Origin: Uliginosibacterium sp036017065
GTDB taxonomy: Bacteria; Pseudomonadota; Gammaproteobacteria; Burkholderiales; Rhodocyclaceae
Direction: 5' to 3'
Length of the DNA: 64,000 nucleotides
Assembly (NCBI RefSeq): GCF_036017065.1
Contig: NZ_JAYXHR010000002.1
Coordinates: 1-64,000, forward strand
Shown here in pieces: positions 49,756 through 58,903 of this stretch (position 1 is the first letter of the stretch; every line of letters starts with the position of its first letter). The notes under the pieces were generated by a model that was not told the DNA's origin, searched no databases, and saw only the letters and a list, made by a program, of their open reading frames with translations. The position numbers and the translations under genes were made by a program.

Positions 49756-50364
49756 ATGCCTGCGCGCACCAGCAACCTTCGTCGCAATATCGCCACCGTG
49801 GCGGCCCGCCTCATCGCGGAGGAGGGCATCGCCGACTTCGCGCTGGCCAAGCGCAAGGCGGCCCGCCAGCTCGGCGTGGGCGAGAACGAAGCCATGCCCA
49901 CCAATGGCGAGATCGAAGAAGCGCTGCGCACCCACCAGATCCTGTTCCACGACGACGACCACGACGACCGCCTGCGCGCCATGCGCGAAACGGCAGTCGA
50001 CGTCATGCGCCTGCTGTCCCCCTTCCGCACCTATCTCACCGGCATGGCCCTGGACGGCACGGCCAGCGCCTTTTCCGAGGTCGAGCTGGAGGTGTATGCC
50101 GACAGCGCGAAGGACGTGGAGATCTACCTGCTCGGCGAGGGCCTGGAGCCGGAGCACCGCGAGGTGCGCCGCAACGGCCCGGACTCCCCCGAGGCCATCC
50201 TGGTCTTCGACTACGACGAAGTGCCGGTGAAGCTGCGGGTGTTCGACCCGGTCGTGGAACGCAGCGGACGCCGCAGCGGCGGCAAGCCGGTGGAACGCGC
50301 ACGCATCGAAGCCGTCCAGGCGCTTCTTGCCGCCGCAACCACCGACGACAGCGACCTTGAATAA
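49756..50364 (+). CDS. Conserved hypothetical protein (nucleotidyltransferase-like)
   Basis: 202-aa soluble protein. The N-terminal half is helical (NIATVAARLIAEEGIADFAL), and the C-terminal half (DGTASAFSEVELEVYADSAKD) has the look of a nucleotidyltransferase-like fold, with an acidic pair. The reaction is not known. Similar genes in betaproteobacteria sit near mpl. ATG 49756 is the likely start. Its stop overlaps the start of the TlpA-like gene by 8 bases. Confidence 0.65.
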   Translation: MPARTSNLRRNIATVAARLIAEEGIADFALAKRKAARQLGVGENEAMPTNGEIEEALRTHQILFHDDDHDDRLRAMRETAVDVMRLLSPFRTYLTGMALDGTASAFSEVELEVYADSAKDVEIYLLGEGLEPEHREVRRNGPDSPEAILVFDYDEVPVKLRVFDPVVERSGRRSGGKPVERARIEAVQALLAAATTDDSDLE

Positions 50365-50887
50365 ACGTCAGGTATTGATTGGCGCGACAGCCCTCGCTGC
50401 CGCGCTGCTGGGCGCATTCGCCGCCATCCAGCTCCTCCGCCCCAGCGAATCCGAAGCCGCCACGCGCGCCCTGCTGGCCCTGAGCCTGCCCGACGCGGCC
50501 GGCCGCGCCACGCCGCTGGCCCAGTGGAAAGGCAAGCCGATGGTGGTGAACTTCTGGGCCACCTGGTGCCCGCCCTGTCGCGAAGAGATGCCGATGCTGG
50601 CCGCCGCCGCTCAGTCGCCCGCCGCGCAAGGCATCCAGTTCGTCGGCATCGCGATGGATGACGCCAGGGCGGTTGCCGCCTATGCTGAAAACTCCCCTGC
50701 GCCCTACCCCCTGCTGGTCACCGGCATGGAGATCGGCCCCCTGATGGCCCGGCTGGGCAACGGCGCGCAAGCCCTGCCGTTCACCGTCTTCCTCGACCGC
50801 GATGGTGCCCTGCACCAGGTCAAGCTGGGCGAGCTGAAGGCCGCCGAACTAGATGCCCGGCTACAAGAGCTTTCGGCGCAAAAATAA
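50357..50887 (+). CDS. TlpA/ResA-like membrane-anchored thiol-disulfide reductase
   Basis: About 176-aa protein. An N-terminal signal anchor (about 5-28) leads to a periplasmic thioredoxin fold with ATWCPPCREEMP, the CPPC active site usual for TlpA/ResA-type reductases, and the cis-Pro in ALPFTVF. It reduces disulfides in the periplasm, often of apocytochrome c. No ATG is available; TTG 50357, which overlaps the preceding stop, is the best start, with TTG 50327 as an alternative. Confidence 0.85.
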   Translation: MNKRQVLIGATALAAALLGAFAAIQLLRPSESEAATRALLALSLPDAAGRATPLAQWKGKPMVVNFWATWCPPCREEMPMLAAAAQSPAAQGIQFVGIAMDDARAVAAYAENSPAPYPLLVTGMEIGPLMARLGNGAQALPFTVFLDRDGALHQVKLGELKAAELDARLQELSAQK

Positions 50888-50932
50888 GCGAAATATGGAC
50901 AATTTGTCGCGATTTGCGGCAAACTCGCGGCC

Positions 50933-51466
50933 ATGAAAAAAGCCGGCAACAAGGAAACGGGCACCCGCAAGGTTGCTGGAAAGGCCGCCAGTGCGGCCCG
51001 CGCGCGCCTGCTCGTGCTGCACGGCCCCAACCTGAACCTGCTGGGTACGCGTGAGCCGGAGGTGTACGGCTACACCACGCTGGCCGACATCCATGACGCC
51101 ATGGAAGCCCGTGCCCGTGCTGCCGGTGCGCTGCTGGAATCCTTCCAGAGCAACCATGAAGGCGAACTGATCGACCGCGTGCAGGCCGCACGTACCGAAG
51201 GCATCGACTTCATCATCATCAATCCGGCTGGCTACAGCCACACCAGCGTCGCCCTGCGCGACGCCCTCGCCGCGGTGAATATTCCCTTCGTCGAGGTGCA
51301 CCTGTCCAACATCCACGCGCGCGAAGCGTTCCGGCATCACTCGTTCTTCTCCGAGATCGCCGTGGGCGTCATCTGCGGCCTCGGCGCCGAGGGCTACCAG
51401 CTGGCCCTGGACTACGTCCTGTCGAGGCTGCTGTCCCCCGCCAAGGGCGGCAACGGCGCGCGCTGA
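50933..51466 (+). CDS. aroQ: Type II 3-dehydroquinate dehydratase
   Basis: 177-aa shikimate-pathway enzyme that converts 3-dehydroquinate to 3-dehydroshikimate. Motifs VLHGPNLNLLGTREPEVYG (catalytic Tyr), FQSNHEGELID, INPAGYSHTSVAL, and VEVHLSNIHAREAFRHHS (catalytic His) are all present. It has an extra basic N-terminal extension of about 22 residues, so the start could be further in, although no better start is seen. It lies just upstream of accBC. Confidence 0.95.
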   Translation: MKKAGNKETGTRKVAGKAASAARARLLVLHGPNLNLLGTREPEVYGYTTLADIHDAMEARARAAGALLESFQSNHEGELIDRVQAARTEGIDFIIINPAGYSHTSVALRDALAAVNIPFVEVHLSNIHAREAFRHHSFFSEIAVGVICGLGAEGYQLALDYVLSRLLSPAKGGNGAR

Positions 51467-51527
51467 TCAAAACCCTGAGACGGCTGTGCCCAGCGCACGG
51501 CTGCCATCATCTGCTTTGGAGCAAGGC

Positions 51528-51983
51528 ATGGATCTGAGAAAACTCAAGAAACTGATCGACCTCGTACAGGAATCCGGCATCGCCGAACTGGAAGTGACCG
51601 AGGGCGAAGAGAAAGTCCGCATTGCCAAGCACCCCACCGGCCACGCCACGGCACCCGCGACCTACGTCGCCCAGGTGCCCGCGGCAATGCCGGCAGCCGC
51701 ACCGGTCGCCGCCGCACCGGCAGCACCGGCCGAATCCGGCCTGCCCGAGGGGCACGTGGTGAAGAGCCCAATGGTGGGTACCTTCTACCGCTCCTCCGCG
51801 CCGGGCGCGAAGCCCTTCGCCGAAATCGGCCAGAACGTGTCCAGCGGCGACACGCTGTGCCTGATCGAGGCCATGAAGCTGATGAACGAGATCGAGGCCG
51901 ACGCGGGCGGCACGATCAAGGCCATCCTGGTCGAGAACGGCCAGCCGGTCGAATACGGCCAGCCGCTGTTCGTCATCGGCTAA
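51528..51983 (+). CDS. accB: Acetyl-CoA carboxylase biotin carboxyl carrier protein
   Basis: 151-aa carrier. The N-terminal MDLRKLKKLIDLVQESGIAE and C-terminal lipoyl/biotinyl domain with the biotinylation motif EAMKLMNEI are diagnostic. An Ala/Pro-rich linker (about 40-75) joins them. It carries carboxybiotin in fatty-acid synthesis. ATG 51528 follows an AAGG site; it forms an operon with accC. Confidence 0.96.
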   Translation: MDLRKLKKLIDLVQESGIAELEVTEGEEKVRIAKHPTGHATAPATYVAQVPAAMPAAAPVAAAPAAPAESGLPEGHVVKSPMVGTFYRSSAPGAKPFAEIGQNVSSGDTLCLIEAMKLMNEIEADAGGTIKAILVENGQPVEYGQPLFVIG

Positions 51984-52067
51984 CCAGGTGACACGTGACG
52001 GCGATGCGCCAACCGTCCGCAGGACGTCCGCGTCGCAACTCACGCTTCACGTATCACGGGGTTTCCA

Positions 52068-53414
52068 ATGTTTGAAAAGATCCTGATCGCCAACCGCGGG
52101 GAAATTGCCCTGCGCGTGTTGCGCGCCTGCCGCGAGCTGGGCATCCGCACCGTGGCTGTGCACTCGGAAGCGGATGCCGACGCCAAGTACGTCAAGCTGG
52201 CGGACGAGTCGGTGTGCATCGGCCCGGCCGCCTCCGCCCAGTCCTACCTGAACGTGCCACGCATCATCGCCGCGGCAGAAGTCACCGACGCCGAGGCGAT
52301 CCACCCGGGCTATGGTTTCCTGTCCGAGAACGCCGACTTCGCCGAGCGCGTGGAATCCTCCGGCTTCGTCTTCATCGGCCCGCGCCCGGACACCATCCGC
52401 CTGATGGGCGACAAGGTGTCGGCCAAGCAGGCCATGATCGAAGCCGGCGTGCCCTGCGTGCCGGGCTCCGGCGGCGCCCTGCCGGACGACCCCAAGGAAA
52501 TCGTGAAGACCGCACGTGCCATCGGCTACCCGGTCATCATCAAGGCCGCCGGTGGCGGTGGCGGTCGCGGCATGCGCGTGGTGCACACCGAAGGCGCTCT
52601 GCTCACCGCGGTGACCACGACCCGCACCGAAGCCGGCGCGGCCTTCGGCAACCCGACGGTGTACATGGAGAAATTCCTGGAGAACCCGCGTCACGTGGAA
52701 ATCCAGATAATGGCCGACCAGCACGGCAACGCCATCTATCTCGGCGAGCGCGACTGCTCCATGCAGCGCCGCCACCAGAAGGTCATCGAGGAAGCGCCGG
52801 CCCCCGGCATCGACCGCAAGCTGATCGCCAAGGTGGGCCAGTCCTGCGTGGCCGCGTGCAAGCGCATCGGCTACCGCGGCGCCGGCACCTTCGAGTTCCT
52901 GTTCGAGAACGGTGAGTTCTATTTCATCGAGATGAACACCCGCGTGCAGGTGGAGCATCCGGTCACCGAGCTGATCACCGGCATCGACATCGTGCAGGAG
53001 CAGATCCGCGTGGCGGCCGGCGAGGAGCTGCGCTACAAGCAGAAGGACGTGGTGCTGCGCGGCCATGCGATGGAGTGCCGCATCAACGCGGAAGACCCGT
53101 TCAAGTTCACGCCGTCGCCCGGACGCATCAACCAGTGGCACACGCCGGGCGGCCCCGGCATCCGTGTCGACTCGCACGTGTTCTCCGGCTACACCGTGCC
53201 GCCGCACTACGACTCGATGATCGGCAAGGTCATCGCCTACGGCGACACCCGTGAGCAGGCCATCCGCCGCCTGCGCATCGCGCTGTCGGAAATGGTGGTC
53301 GACGGCATCAAGACCAACATCCCGCTGCACCAGGACCTGCTGGCCGACGCCAACTTCATGGCCGGCGGCACCAGCATCCACTACCTGGAGCACAAGCTCG
53401 CAGGCAAGAGCTGA
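52068..53414 (+). CDS. accC: Acetyl-CoA carboxylase biotin carboxylase subunit
   Basis: 448-aa ATP-grasp enzyme. It carboxylates the biotin of AccB with bicarbonate and ATP. Motifs: FEKILIANRGEIALR, IHPGYGFLSENADFAE, the Gly-rich ATP loop AAGGGGGRGMRV, RHVEIQIMAD, ERDCSMQRRHQKVIEEAP, and the catalytic EMNTRVQVEHPVTE. Length is typical. It lies 84 bases after accB and 16 bases before prmA. Confidence 0.97.
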   Translation: MFEKILIANRGEIALRVLRACRELGIRTVAVHSEADADAKYVKLADESVCIGPAASAQSYLNVPRIIAAAEVTDAEAIHPGYGFLSENADFAERVESSGFVFIGPRPDTIRLMGDKVSAKQAMIEAGVPCVPGSGGALPDDPKEIVKTARAIGYPVIIKAAGGGGGRGMRVVHTEGALLTAVTTTRTEAGAAFGNPTVYMEKFLENPRHVEIQIMADQHGNAIYLGERDCSMQRRHQKVIEEAPAPGIDRKLIAKVGQSCVAACKRIGYRGAGTFEFLFENGEFYFIEMNTRVQVEHPVTELITGIDIVQEQIRVAAGEELRYKQKDVVLRGHAMECRINAEDPFKFTPSPGRINQWHTPGGPGIRVDSHVFSGYTVPPHYDSMIGKVIAYGDTREQAIRRLRIALSEMVVDGIKTNIPLHQDLLADANFMAGGTSIHYLEHKLAGKS

Positions 53415-53430
53415 AGGGCGGGACTGAGCG

Positions 53431-54327
53431 ATGCCGTGGTTCTCGGTCACCCTGCAGGCCTCGGCGCAGTCCGCCGAGGCACTGTCCGAAGCGCTGATGG
53501 ACGCCGGTGCGCTGTCGGTCAGCATCGAGGATGCTGACGCCGGCACCGAGCGCGAACGCCCGCAGTTCGGCGAACCCGGCATGGTGGCCGACCCCAGCCT
53601 GTGGGACCACAGCCACGTCATCGCGCTGTTCGACGCGGATGCAGACATCGCCGGCACGCTGGCGGTGGCCGCCACCGCCGCCGGACTGGACGCGGTGCCG
53701 CCGTTCGCGATCGAGGAAGTGGCCGAGCAGAACTGGGTGCAGCTCACCCAGTCGCAGTTCGATCCGATCCAGATCACCGACCGGCTGTGGATCGTGCCCT
53801 CCTGGCACGAGTCGCCGGACCCGGATGCCCTGAACATCGAGATGGACCCGGGCATGGCCTTCGGCACCGGCTCCCACCCCACCACGCGGCTGTGCCTGCA
53901 GTGGCTCACCACCACCGTGACGCCCGGCTGCAGCGTGCTGGACTACGGCTGCGGCTCCGGCATCCTGGCCATCGCCGCGGTGAAACTGGGCGCCGACACC
54001 GTGCTGGGCGTGGACATCGACCCGCAGGCAGTCGAATCCAGCCGCCACAATGCAGACCGGAACAACGTGCGGGCCGACTGGCGGCTGAGCACCGAAGCCA
54101 TTCCCGCGCGCTATGATCGCGTGGTCGCCAACATCCTGACCAACCCGTTGTGCGTGCTGGCACCGGTGATCGCCGGCCGTGTCGCACCGGGAGGACAGCT
54201 GGCGCTGTCCGGCGTGCTGGCCGAGCAGGCCCAGCGCGTCATCGACGCCTACGCGCCCTACATCGCGCTGCGCGTCGGCGATGAACACGAAGGCTGGATC
54301 CGCCTGGAGGGAAGCTTGCCTTGCTAG
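53431..54327 (+). CDS. prmA: Ribosomal protein L11 methyltransferase
   Basis: 298-aa SAM-dependent methyltransferase that trimethylates L11. An N-terminal substrate domain (MPWFSVTLQASAQSAEALSE) is followed by the catalytic domain with GMAFGTGSHPTTRLCLQWL, motif I DYGCGSGILAIAA, acidic GVDIDPQA and ANILTNPLCVLAP. The order accB-accC-prmA is common in proteobacteria. Its stop overlaps the start of the zinc-ribbon gene by 7 bases. Confidence 0.95.
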   Translation: MPWFSVTLQASAQSAEALSEALMDAGALSVSIEDADAGTERERPQFGEPGMVADPSLWDHSHVIALFDADADIAGTLAVAATAAGLDAVPPFAIEEVAEQNWVQLTQSQFDPIQITDRLWIVPSWHESPDPDALNIEMDPGMAFGTGSHPTTRLCLQWLTTTVTPGCSVLDYGCGSGILAIAAVKLGADTVLGVDIDPQAVESSRHNADRNNVRADWRLSTEAIPARYDRVVANILTNPLCVLAPVIAGRVAPGGQLALSGVLAEQAQRVIDAYAPYIALRVGDEHEGWIRLEGSLPC

Positions 54328-55682
54328 TCACGCGTTGCCCCAACTGCAGCACCGCCTTCCGCATCCGCCCCGAACAACTCGGGCTGCGCGGTGGTCGCGT
54401 GCGCTGCGGCAACTGCCAGAACGCCTTCTCCGCACTGAACTCGCTGGAGGAGATGCCGGACGACACCGACCTGGTGCAGACCACGCCGGCCGCCGCACCG
54501 ACGCCCGCTACACCGCCCCCGGCCGCCACGCCGCAGCCCGCTGCACCCGCCCCGGCACCGCAACCGATTGCACCGTCACCACCGCCACGGCCGGCCCCGC
54601 CTCCGCCAGCCACGCCACCGGCGCCGGTAGCCTCCCGCCCGGCCGCGACAACCCCGCCGCCGACGCCCAGCCTGCCGCCGATGCCGCAGCACGCGGCGCA
54701 CGACGACCACAGCATCCAGCCCTTCGCACCGCCGCGCGCCGACAACGCCACGCCGGTGATGTTCGATTACGAACGCACCGATCTCAACAAGGCTTTCGAG
54801 CCCACGCTGCTGATGTCACCGGAGGCCAATCCCTCGCGTGACTTCGCGCTGCCCGACAACGTGGATTTCGATCTCAGCGACGACATCCGCATCGAACCGG
54901 GTGCGCCGGACGACTGGGAGATTCCGCATTTCGAAGGCGTGGACGTCGCCCCGCCAGCCAAGCCACAGCCCGTTGCCGCCCGCAAAGCGGGCGCTGCGGA
55001 GCAGCCCGTGGACGAGTCTTCCGAGACCGAGCCACCGAACGACGTGGTGCACATCGACGAGCACTTCGACCTCGGTCCGCTCGACGAGCCCGAACCGGAA
55101 ACCCAGCTCCTGCGCAAGGAAGCTGGCATGCCGGACACCCAGGTCGGCACGCTGTCGCTGGCCGAGGAACGGGCGGCAAGCCATCTGCCGCTGCCGCAGG
55201 ACAGCGGCAAGCGCAAGCCCTGGGCGCTCGGCATACTGGTGCTGGGGTTGCTCGTCCTCCTGCAGGCGACCTACATGTTCCGCACCGAGATCGCCAGGGC
55301 GCAGCCGGACCTGCGGCCCTTGCTGGAAGACCTGTGCGGCGCGGTGGGTTGCAGCGTGCCCTACCCGCACGACTCCGACGCCATCGCGGTGGAAGCCACC
55401 GACCTGAATCCGGAACCCGGCAACCCGGGCCACTACCGCCTGGTGGTGACCCTGCGCAACAAGGCCGATTACGCGCAGCAGTGGCCGCACATCGAACTGA
55501 CGCTGACCGATCGCTTCGATCGCGCGCTGGCCCGCAAGGTCTTCGCCCCCCGCGAATGGCTGCCTGCCCAGCAGAAGGGCCAGGCCGCCTTCGAGGCCGG
55601 TGGCGAGATCACCGCCGACGTGCCGCTGGCGGCCCGCGAACTGCCGGCATCGGGGTTCAGGGTCTACGTGTTCCACCCCTGA
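54321..55682 (+). CDS. Zinc-ribbon, DUF3426 membrane protein
   Basis: 453-aa protein. It has an N-terminal MJ0042-type zinc ribbon (CPNCSTAFRI...VRCGNCQNAF), a long Pro/Ala-rich and acidic linker (about 55-290), one TM (about 303-322, LGILVLGLLVLLQATYMF), and a C-terminal DUF3426 domain (about 340-450). The start is a TTG with a GGAGGGAAG site and overlaps prmA. The function is unknown; the fixed position after prmA is common in betaproteobacteria. Confidence 0.85.
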   Translation: MLVTRCPNCSTAFRIRPEQLGLRGGRVRCGNCQNAFSALNSLEEMPDDTDLVQTTPAAAPTPATPPPAATPQPAAPAPAPQPIAPSPPPRPAPPPPATPPAPVASRPAATTPPPTPSLPPMPQHAAHDDHSIQPFAPPRADNATPVMFDYERTDLNKAFEPTLLMSPEANPSRDFALPDNVDFDLSDDIRIEPGAPDDWEIPHFEGVDVAPPAKPQPVAARKAGAAEQPVDESSETEPPNDVVHIDEHFDLGPLDEPEPETQLLRKEAGMPDTQVGTLSLAEERAASHLPLPQDSGKRKPWALGILVLGLLVLLQATYMFRTEIARAQPDLRPLLEDLCGAVGCSVPYPHDSDAIAVEATDLNPEPGNPGHYRLVVTLRNKADYAQQWPHIELTLTDRFDRALARKVFAPREWLPAQQKGQAAFEAGGEITADVPLAARELPASGFRVYVFHP

Positions 55683-55777
55683 ACACTGCACAATCCCCCG
55701 CTCACGAAAGCCGGCGCGCACGCATGTGCCGGCCGTGAAGCCACCCTCACCCACCTCGCATATCAAGGAGTCGAAGC

Positions 55778-56281
55778 ATGAGCACTGTCACCCTCGGCGG
55801 TAATCCGGTCGAAGTCGGCGGCCACTTTCCCGCAGCCGGCGAAACCGGGCGCGAGTTCAGCCTGGTCGGCGCCGACCTGGCCGACACCGGCCTGTCCAGC
55901 CTGGCCGGCAAGCGCAAGGTCCTCAACATCGTCCCCAGCCTGGACACCCCGACCTGTGCCACCTCCACCCGCAAGTTCAACGAGAAGGCCAGCAGCCTGG
56001 ACAACACCGTGGTGCTGGTGATTTCCGCCGACCTGCCCTTCGCCGCCAAGCGCTTCTGCGAAGTCGAGGGCCTGGCCAACGTGAAGACCCTGTCCACCCT
56101 GCGTGGTGGCGACGCTTTCAAGCAGGCCTACGGCGTCGACATCAAGAACGGCGTGCTGGCCGGCCTGACCGCCCGCGCCGTGGTGGTGCTGGACGAGAAC
56201 AACAAGGTGCTGCACAGCGAGCTGGTGCCGGAAATCAAGAACGAGCCGGACTACGACGCTGCGCTGAAGGCCCTGGGCTGA
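55778..56281 (+). CDS. tpx: Thiol peroxidase (Tpx, atypical 2-Cys peroxiredoxin)
   Basis: 167-aa peroxiredoxin that reduces peroxides with thioredoxin. It contains the peroxidatic Cys in SLDTPTCATSTRKF, the resolving Cys in AAKRFCEVEGL, and the LGGNPVEVGG N-terminus of Tpx. Length is typical (about 167). The ATG follows an AAGGAG site. A strong terminator follows the gene. Confidence 0.96.
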   Translation: MSTVTLGGNPVEVGGHFPAAGETGREFSLVGADLADTGLSSLAGKRKVLNIVPSLDTPTCATSTRKFNEKASSLDNTVVLVISADLPFAAKRFCEVEGLANVKTLSTLRGGDAFKQAYGVDIKNGVLAGLTARAVVVLDENNKVLHSELVPEIKNEPDYDAALKALG

Positions 56282-56307
56282 TCACGCAACACCGGTAGTA
56301 GCCGTGA

Positions 56308-56346
56308 AGCGGGCGATGCATCTCCATGCATCGCCCGTTTCGTTTT
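56308..56346 (+). terminator. Rho-independent terminator of tpx
   Basis: CGGGCGATGCA, loop TCTCCA, TGCATCGCCCG, then TTTCGTTTT (56338-56346). It lies 27 bases after the tpx stop. Confidence 0.93.
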
Positions 56347-56380
56347 GAACACGTTTTTGCTCACGCTCTCCCCCCACAAC

Positions 56381-56968
56381 ATGCGCCAGCAGATCCGCGA
56401 CGAAGTGGCCACCATCGAAGCGCTCGACGAACTGGAGCACGCGCAGATTGCCGATACCCTGCGCTGGATAGACAGCGGTGTCGAACTCTGCCGCCTGGCA
56501 AAACCCGCCACGCCACCGCGCCACCTGGTCTCCTATTTCGTCTGCGTGGACCTGGCCGGCCAGGACGGCCACGTACTGCTCGTCGATCACATCAACGCGC
56601 AGCTGTGGCTGCCCACCGGCGGGCACGTCGAGCCCGGCGAGCATCCGCGCACGACGGTGCAGCGCGAGGCCCACGAGGAGCTGGGACTGACCCTCGGGCG
56701 TGATGCCGACTTCCTGTTGCCCGCCCCCTTGTTCCTCACGGCCACGGAAACCGTCGGCCTCACTGCCGGGCATGTAGACGTGTCGCTGTGGTACGTACTG
56801 ACGACCGACCGGCACAGCCGGCTGGACTACGATGCCAGCGAGTTCCACGGCATACGCTGGTTCGCGCTGGATCAGGTACCGCTCGCGCGCAGCGACCCGC
56901 AGATGGCCCGCTTCCTGCAGAAGCTGGCACGGCGCCAGCGCGCGACCCGCCCTGTCACCGCCCCGTAA
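56381..56968 (+). CDS. NUDIX hydrolase
   Basis: 195-aa NUDIX protein. The box is complete: GHVEPGE, seven residues, REAHEELG, with the catalytic REAHEE. The N-terminal 45 residues are helical and not part of the fold. The substrate (nucleotide diphosphate or similar) is unknown. ATG 56381 is chosen; an in-frame TTG at 56345 lies in the tpx terminator. The downstream dgkA starts 26 bases after its stop. Confidence 0.85.
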   Translation: MRQQIRDEVATIEALDELEHAQIADTLRWIDSGVELCRLAKPATPPRHLVSYFVCVDLAGQDGHVLLVDHINAQLWLPTGGHVEPGEHPRTTVQREAHEELGLTLGRDADFLLPAPLFLTATETVGLTAGHVDVSLWYVLTTDRHSRLDYDASEFHGIRWFALDQVPLARSDPQMARFLQKLARRQRATRPVTAP

Positions 56969-56994
56969 CCTGCCCCGCCAATACTCGCGACCCC

Positions 56995-57363
56995 ATGGAA
57001 AGCCCCTTCAAAGGCAAGACCGGCCTCAAGCGGATCTGGAACGCGTTTCACTATTCCCTGGACGGACTGCGTGCTGCCTACAAGCATGAGGACGCCTTTC
57101 GCCAGGAAGTGCTGCTCGCCATCGTGCTGCTGCCGATCGCGCTCTTCTCGCCCATCAGTGGCGTGGAAAAGGCGCTGTTGATCGGCAGCGTGTTCCTGGT
57201 GCTGATCGTGGAGCTGGTGAACTCCGCGGTCGAAGCCACCGTGGATCGCATTTCGCTGGAAAGCCACAAGCTGGCCAAGCGCGCCAAGGACATCGGCAGC
57301 GCCGCCGTGCTGATCACCCTGCTGAACCTCGCGCTGGTCTGGGGCTTCGTCTTCCTGGGCTGA
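56995..57363 (+). CDS. dgkA: Diacylglycerol kinase
   Basis: 122-aa integral membrane kinase with three TM helices. It phosphorylates diacylglycerol to phosphatidic acid. The motif ELVNSAVEATVDRISLESHKLAKRAKD, with the conserved Glu and Asp residues, is the DgkA active site. Length is typical of the prokaryotic trimeric enzyme. Confidence 0.93.
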   Translation: MESPFKGKTGLKRIWNAFHYSLDGLRAAYKHEDAFRQEVLLAIVLLPIALFSPISGVEKALLIGSVFLVLIVELVNSAVEATVDRISLESHKLAKRAKDIGSAAVLITLLNLALVWGFVFLG

Positions 57364-57554
57364 CGCAGAACGACCGGGACACCGGGGCTGGAGCCGTCAC
57401 CGGCAGCTTCCGCTCGGCGCAGCCATGCAAGACGGTACGCGCGGCACGTCAAGCCGCCCCAGCAACACCAGCGCCGTCCCACCGCGGCCGCTGACACGCC
57501 AGCGTCATCTGCCTGTCAATAAACCGACGCATCCCTGCGGCAATCTCCGCCCGC

Positions 57555-58781
57555 ATGGATGCCACCCGCCTGCAGCTCGACACCCTCAGCACGACGCGCC
57601 GCCAGTTGCGCATCGCCGTCGTCACCGAGACCTACCCACCTGAAGTGAACGGGGTGGCGATGACCACCGGCCGCATCGTCGACGGCCTGCTGCGCCTCGG
57701 CCACGAGGTGCAGCTGATCCGCCCGCGCCAGACCCCCGAAGACACGCCCGAGAAGAGCCAGGGCTTCGAGGAGATGCTGTCGCGCGGCATCCCTATCCCG
57801 AAGTACAACCACCTGAAGATGGGCCTGCCGGCGCGCAACGCGCTGCTGCACGCCTGGTCACAGCAACGGCCGGACATCGTGCAGGTGGTGACCGAGGGCC
57901 CGCTGGGCTGGTCGGCCGTATCGGCGGCGCGCAAGCTGAAGCTGCCGGTGATCACGGAATTCCACACCAACTTCCACAGCTACACGCGCTACTACGGCAT
58001 GGGCTGGCTGAAGCAGCCGCTGGCCGCCTACCTGCGCCGCTTCCACAACAAGGGCGACCTGTGCCTGGTGCCCACCGACGCGCTGCGCCACGAGTTGCTG
58101 GACAGCGGCTTCAACACGGTGGAAGTGGTAGCGCGCGGCGTCGATACCGAACTGTTCACGCCCCTGCGCCGCAGCGACGCCATGCGCGCCGAGTGGGGCG
58201 CCGGGCCGGACACGCTGGTCTGCATGCTGGTGAGCCGCCTGGCGCCGGAGAAGAACCTGGAACTGGCGGCACGCGCCTTCGAGGTGATCCGCCAGTCGCA
58301 ACCGGATGCGCGCTTCGTGCTGGTGGGCGACGGGCCGGCACGCGCGGCACTGCAGGCGCGCTACCCGCACTTCCACTTTGCCGGCATGCGCGCCGGCGAA
58401 GACCTCGCCGCGCACTACGCCTCGGGAGACCTGTTCCTGTTTCCCAGCCTCACCGAGACTTTCGGCAACGTCATCACCGAAGCGCTGGCCAGTGGCCAGC
58501 CGGTGGTGGGCTTCGACTACGCGGCGGCCGCCGAGGTGCTGCAGCCCGAGCACAACGGCCTGCGGCCCGCGCTGGGCGACGAGGCCGCCTTCATCGCCTC
58601 CGCCAACCGCCTGGCCGCGGAGCACGCGCTCCGCGATGCCATGCGTGCCCGCGCACGCGACAGCGTGCTGCAGATCGACTGGCAGGCCGTGGTGCTGCGG
58701 CTGGCGGGCATGCTGGAACAGGTGATCGCGCAGCACCAGGGCCGCAACCGCGCACGCCGGGACATGGCCCTGGCGGACTGA
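57555..58781 (+). CDS. Glycosyltransferase family 4 protein
   Basis: 408-aa GT-B-fold glycosyltransferase. N-terminal acceptor domain: TETYPPEVNGVAMTTGR. C-terminal donor domain: VSRLAPEKNLELAARA, LVGDGPARAAL, and the EX7E-type motif in FPSLTETFGNVITEALASGQ. It resembles GDP-mannose-dependent alpha-mannosyl and diacylglycerol glycosyltransferases (MgtA/PimB-like), but donor and acceptor are not certain. It stands alone, with a short perfect palindrome (58798-58819) after the stop. Confidence 0.85.
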   Translation: MDATRLQLDTLSTTRRQLRIAVVTETYPPEVNGVAMTTGRIVDGLLRLGHEVQLIRPRQTPEDTPEKSQGFEEMLSRGIPIPKYNHLKMGLPARNALLHAWSQQRPDIVQVVTEGPLGWSAVSAARKLKLPVITEFHTNFHSYTRYYGMGWLKQPLAAYLRRFHNKGDLCLVPTDALRHELLDSGFNTVEVVARGVDTELFTPLRRSDAMRAEWGAGPDTLVCMLVSRLAPEKNLELAARAFEVIRQSQPDARFVLVGDGPARAALQARYPHFHFAGMRAGEDLAAHYASGDLFLFPSLTETFGNVITEALASGQPVVGFDYAAAAEVLQPEHNGLRPALGDEAAFIASANRLAAEHALRDAMRARARDSVLQIDWQAVVLRLAGMLEQVIAQHQGRNRARRDMALAD

Positions 58782-58903
58782 ACGGCCGACGGATTGTCGA
58801 CCCCAGCCGGCTGGGGTCGGCTGCCAACCGAGGCGGCTGCGGGGCACGTGGCAATCACGACTACAATCGCGTCCTTTGCTCACTGCACGGGACCTGCCCC
58901 CCC

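Noticed and set aside
58798..58819. CGACCCCAGCC/GGCTGGGGTCG palindrome after the glycosyltransferase as terminator
   Set aside because: No loop and no T-run; it could be an operator or mRNA stem, and evidence is not enough for a feature call.
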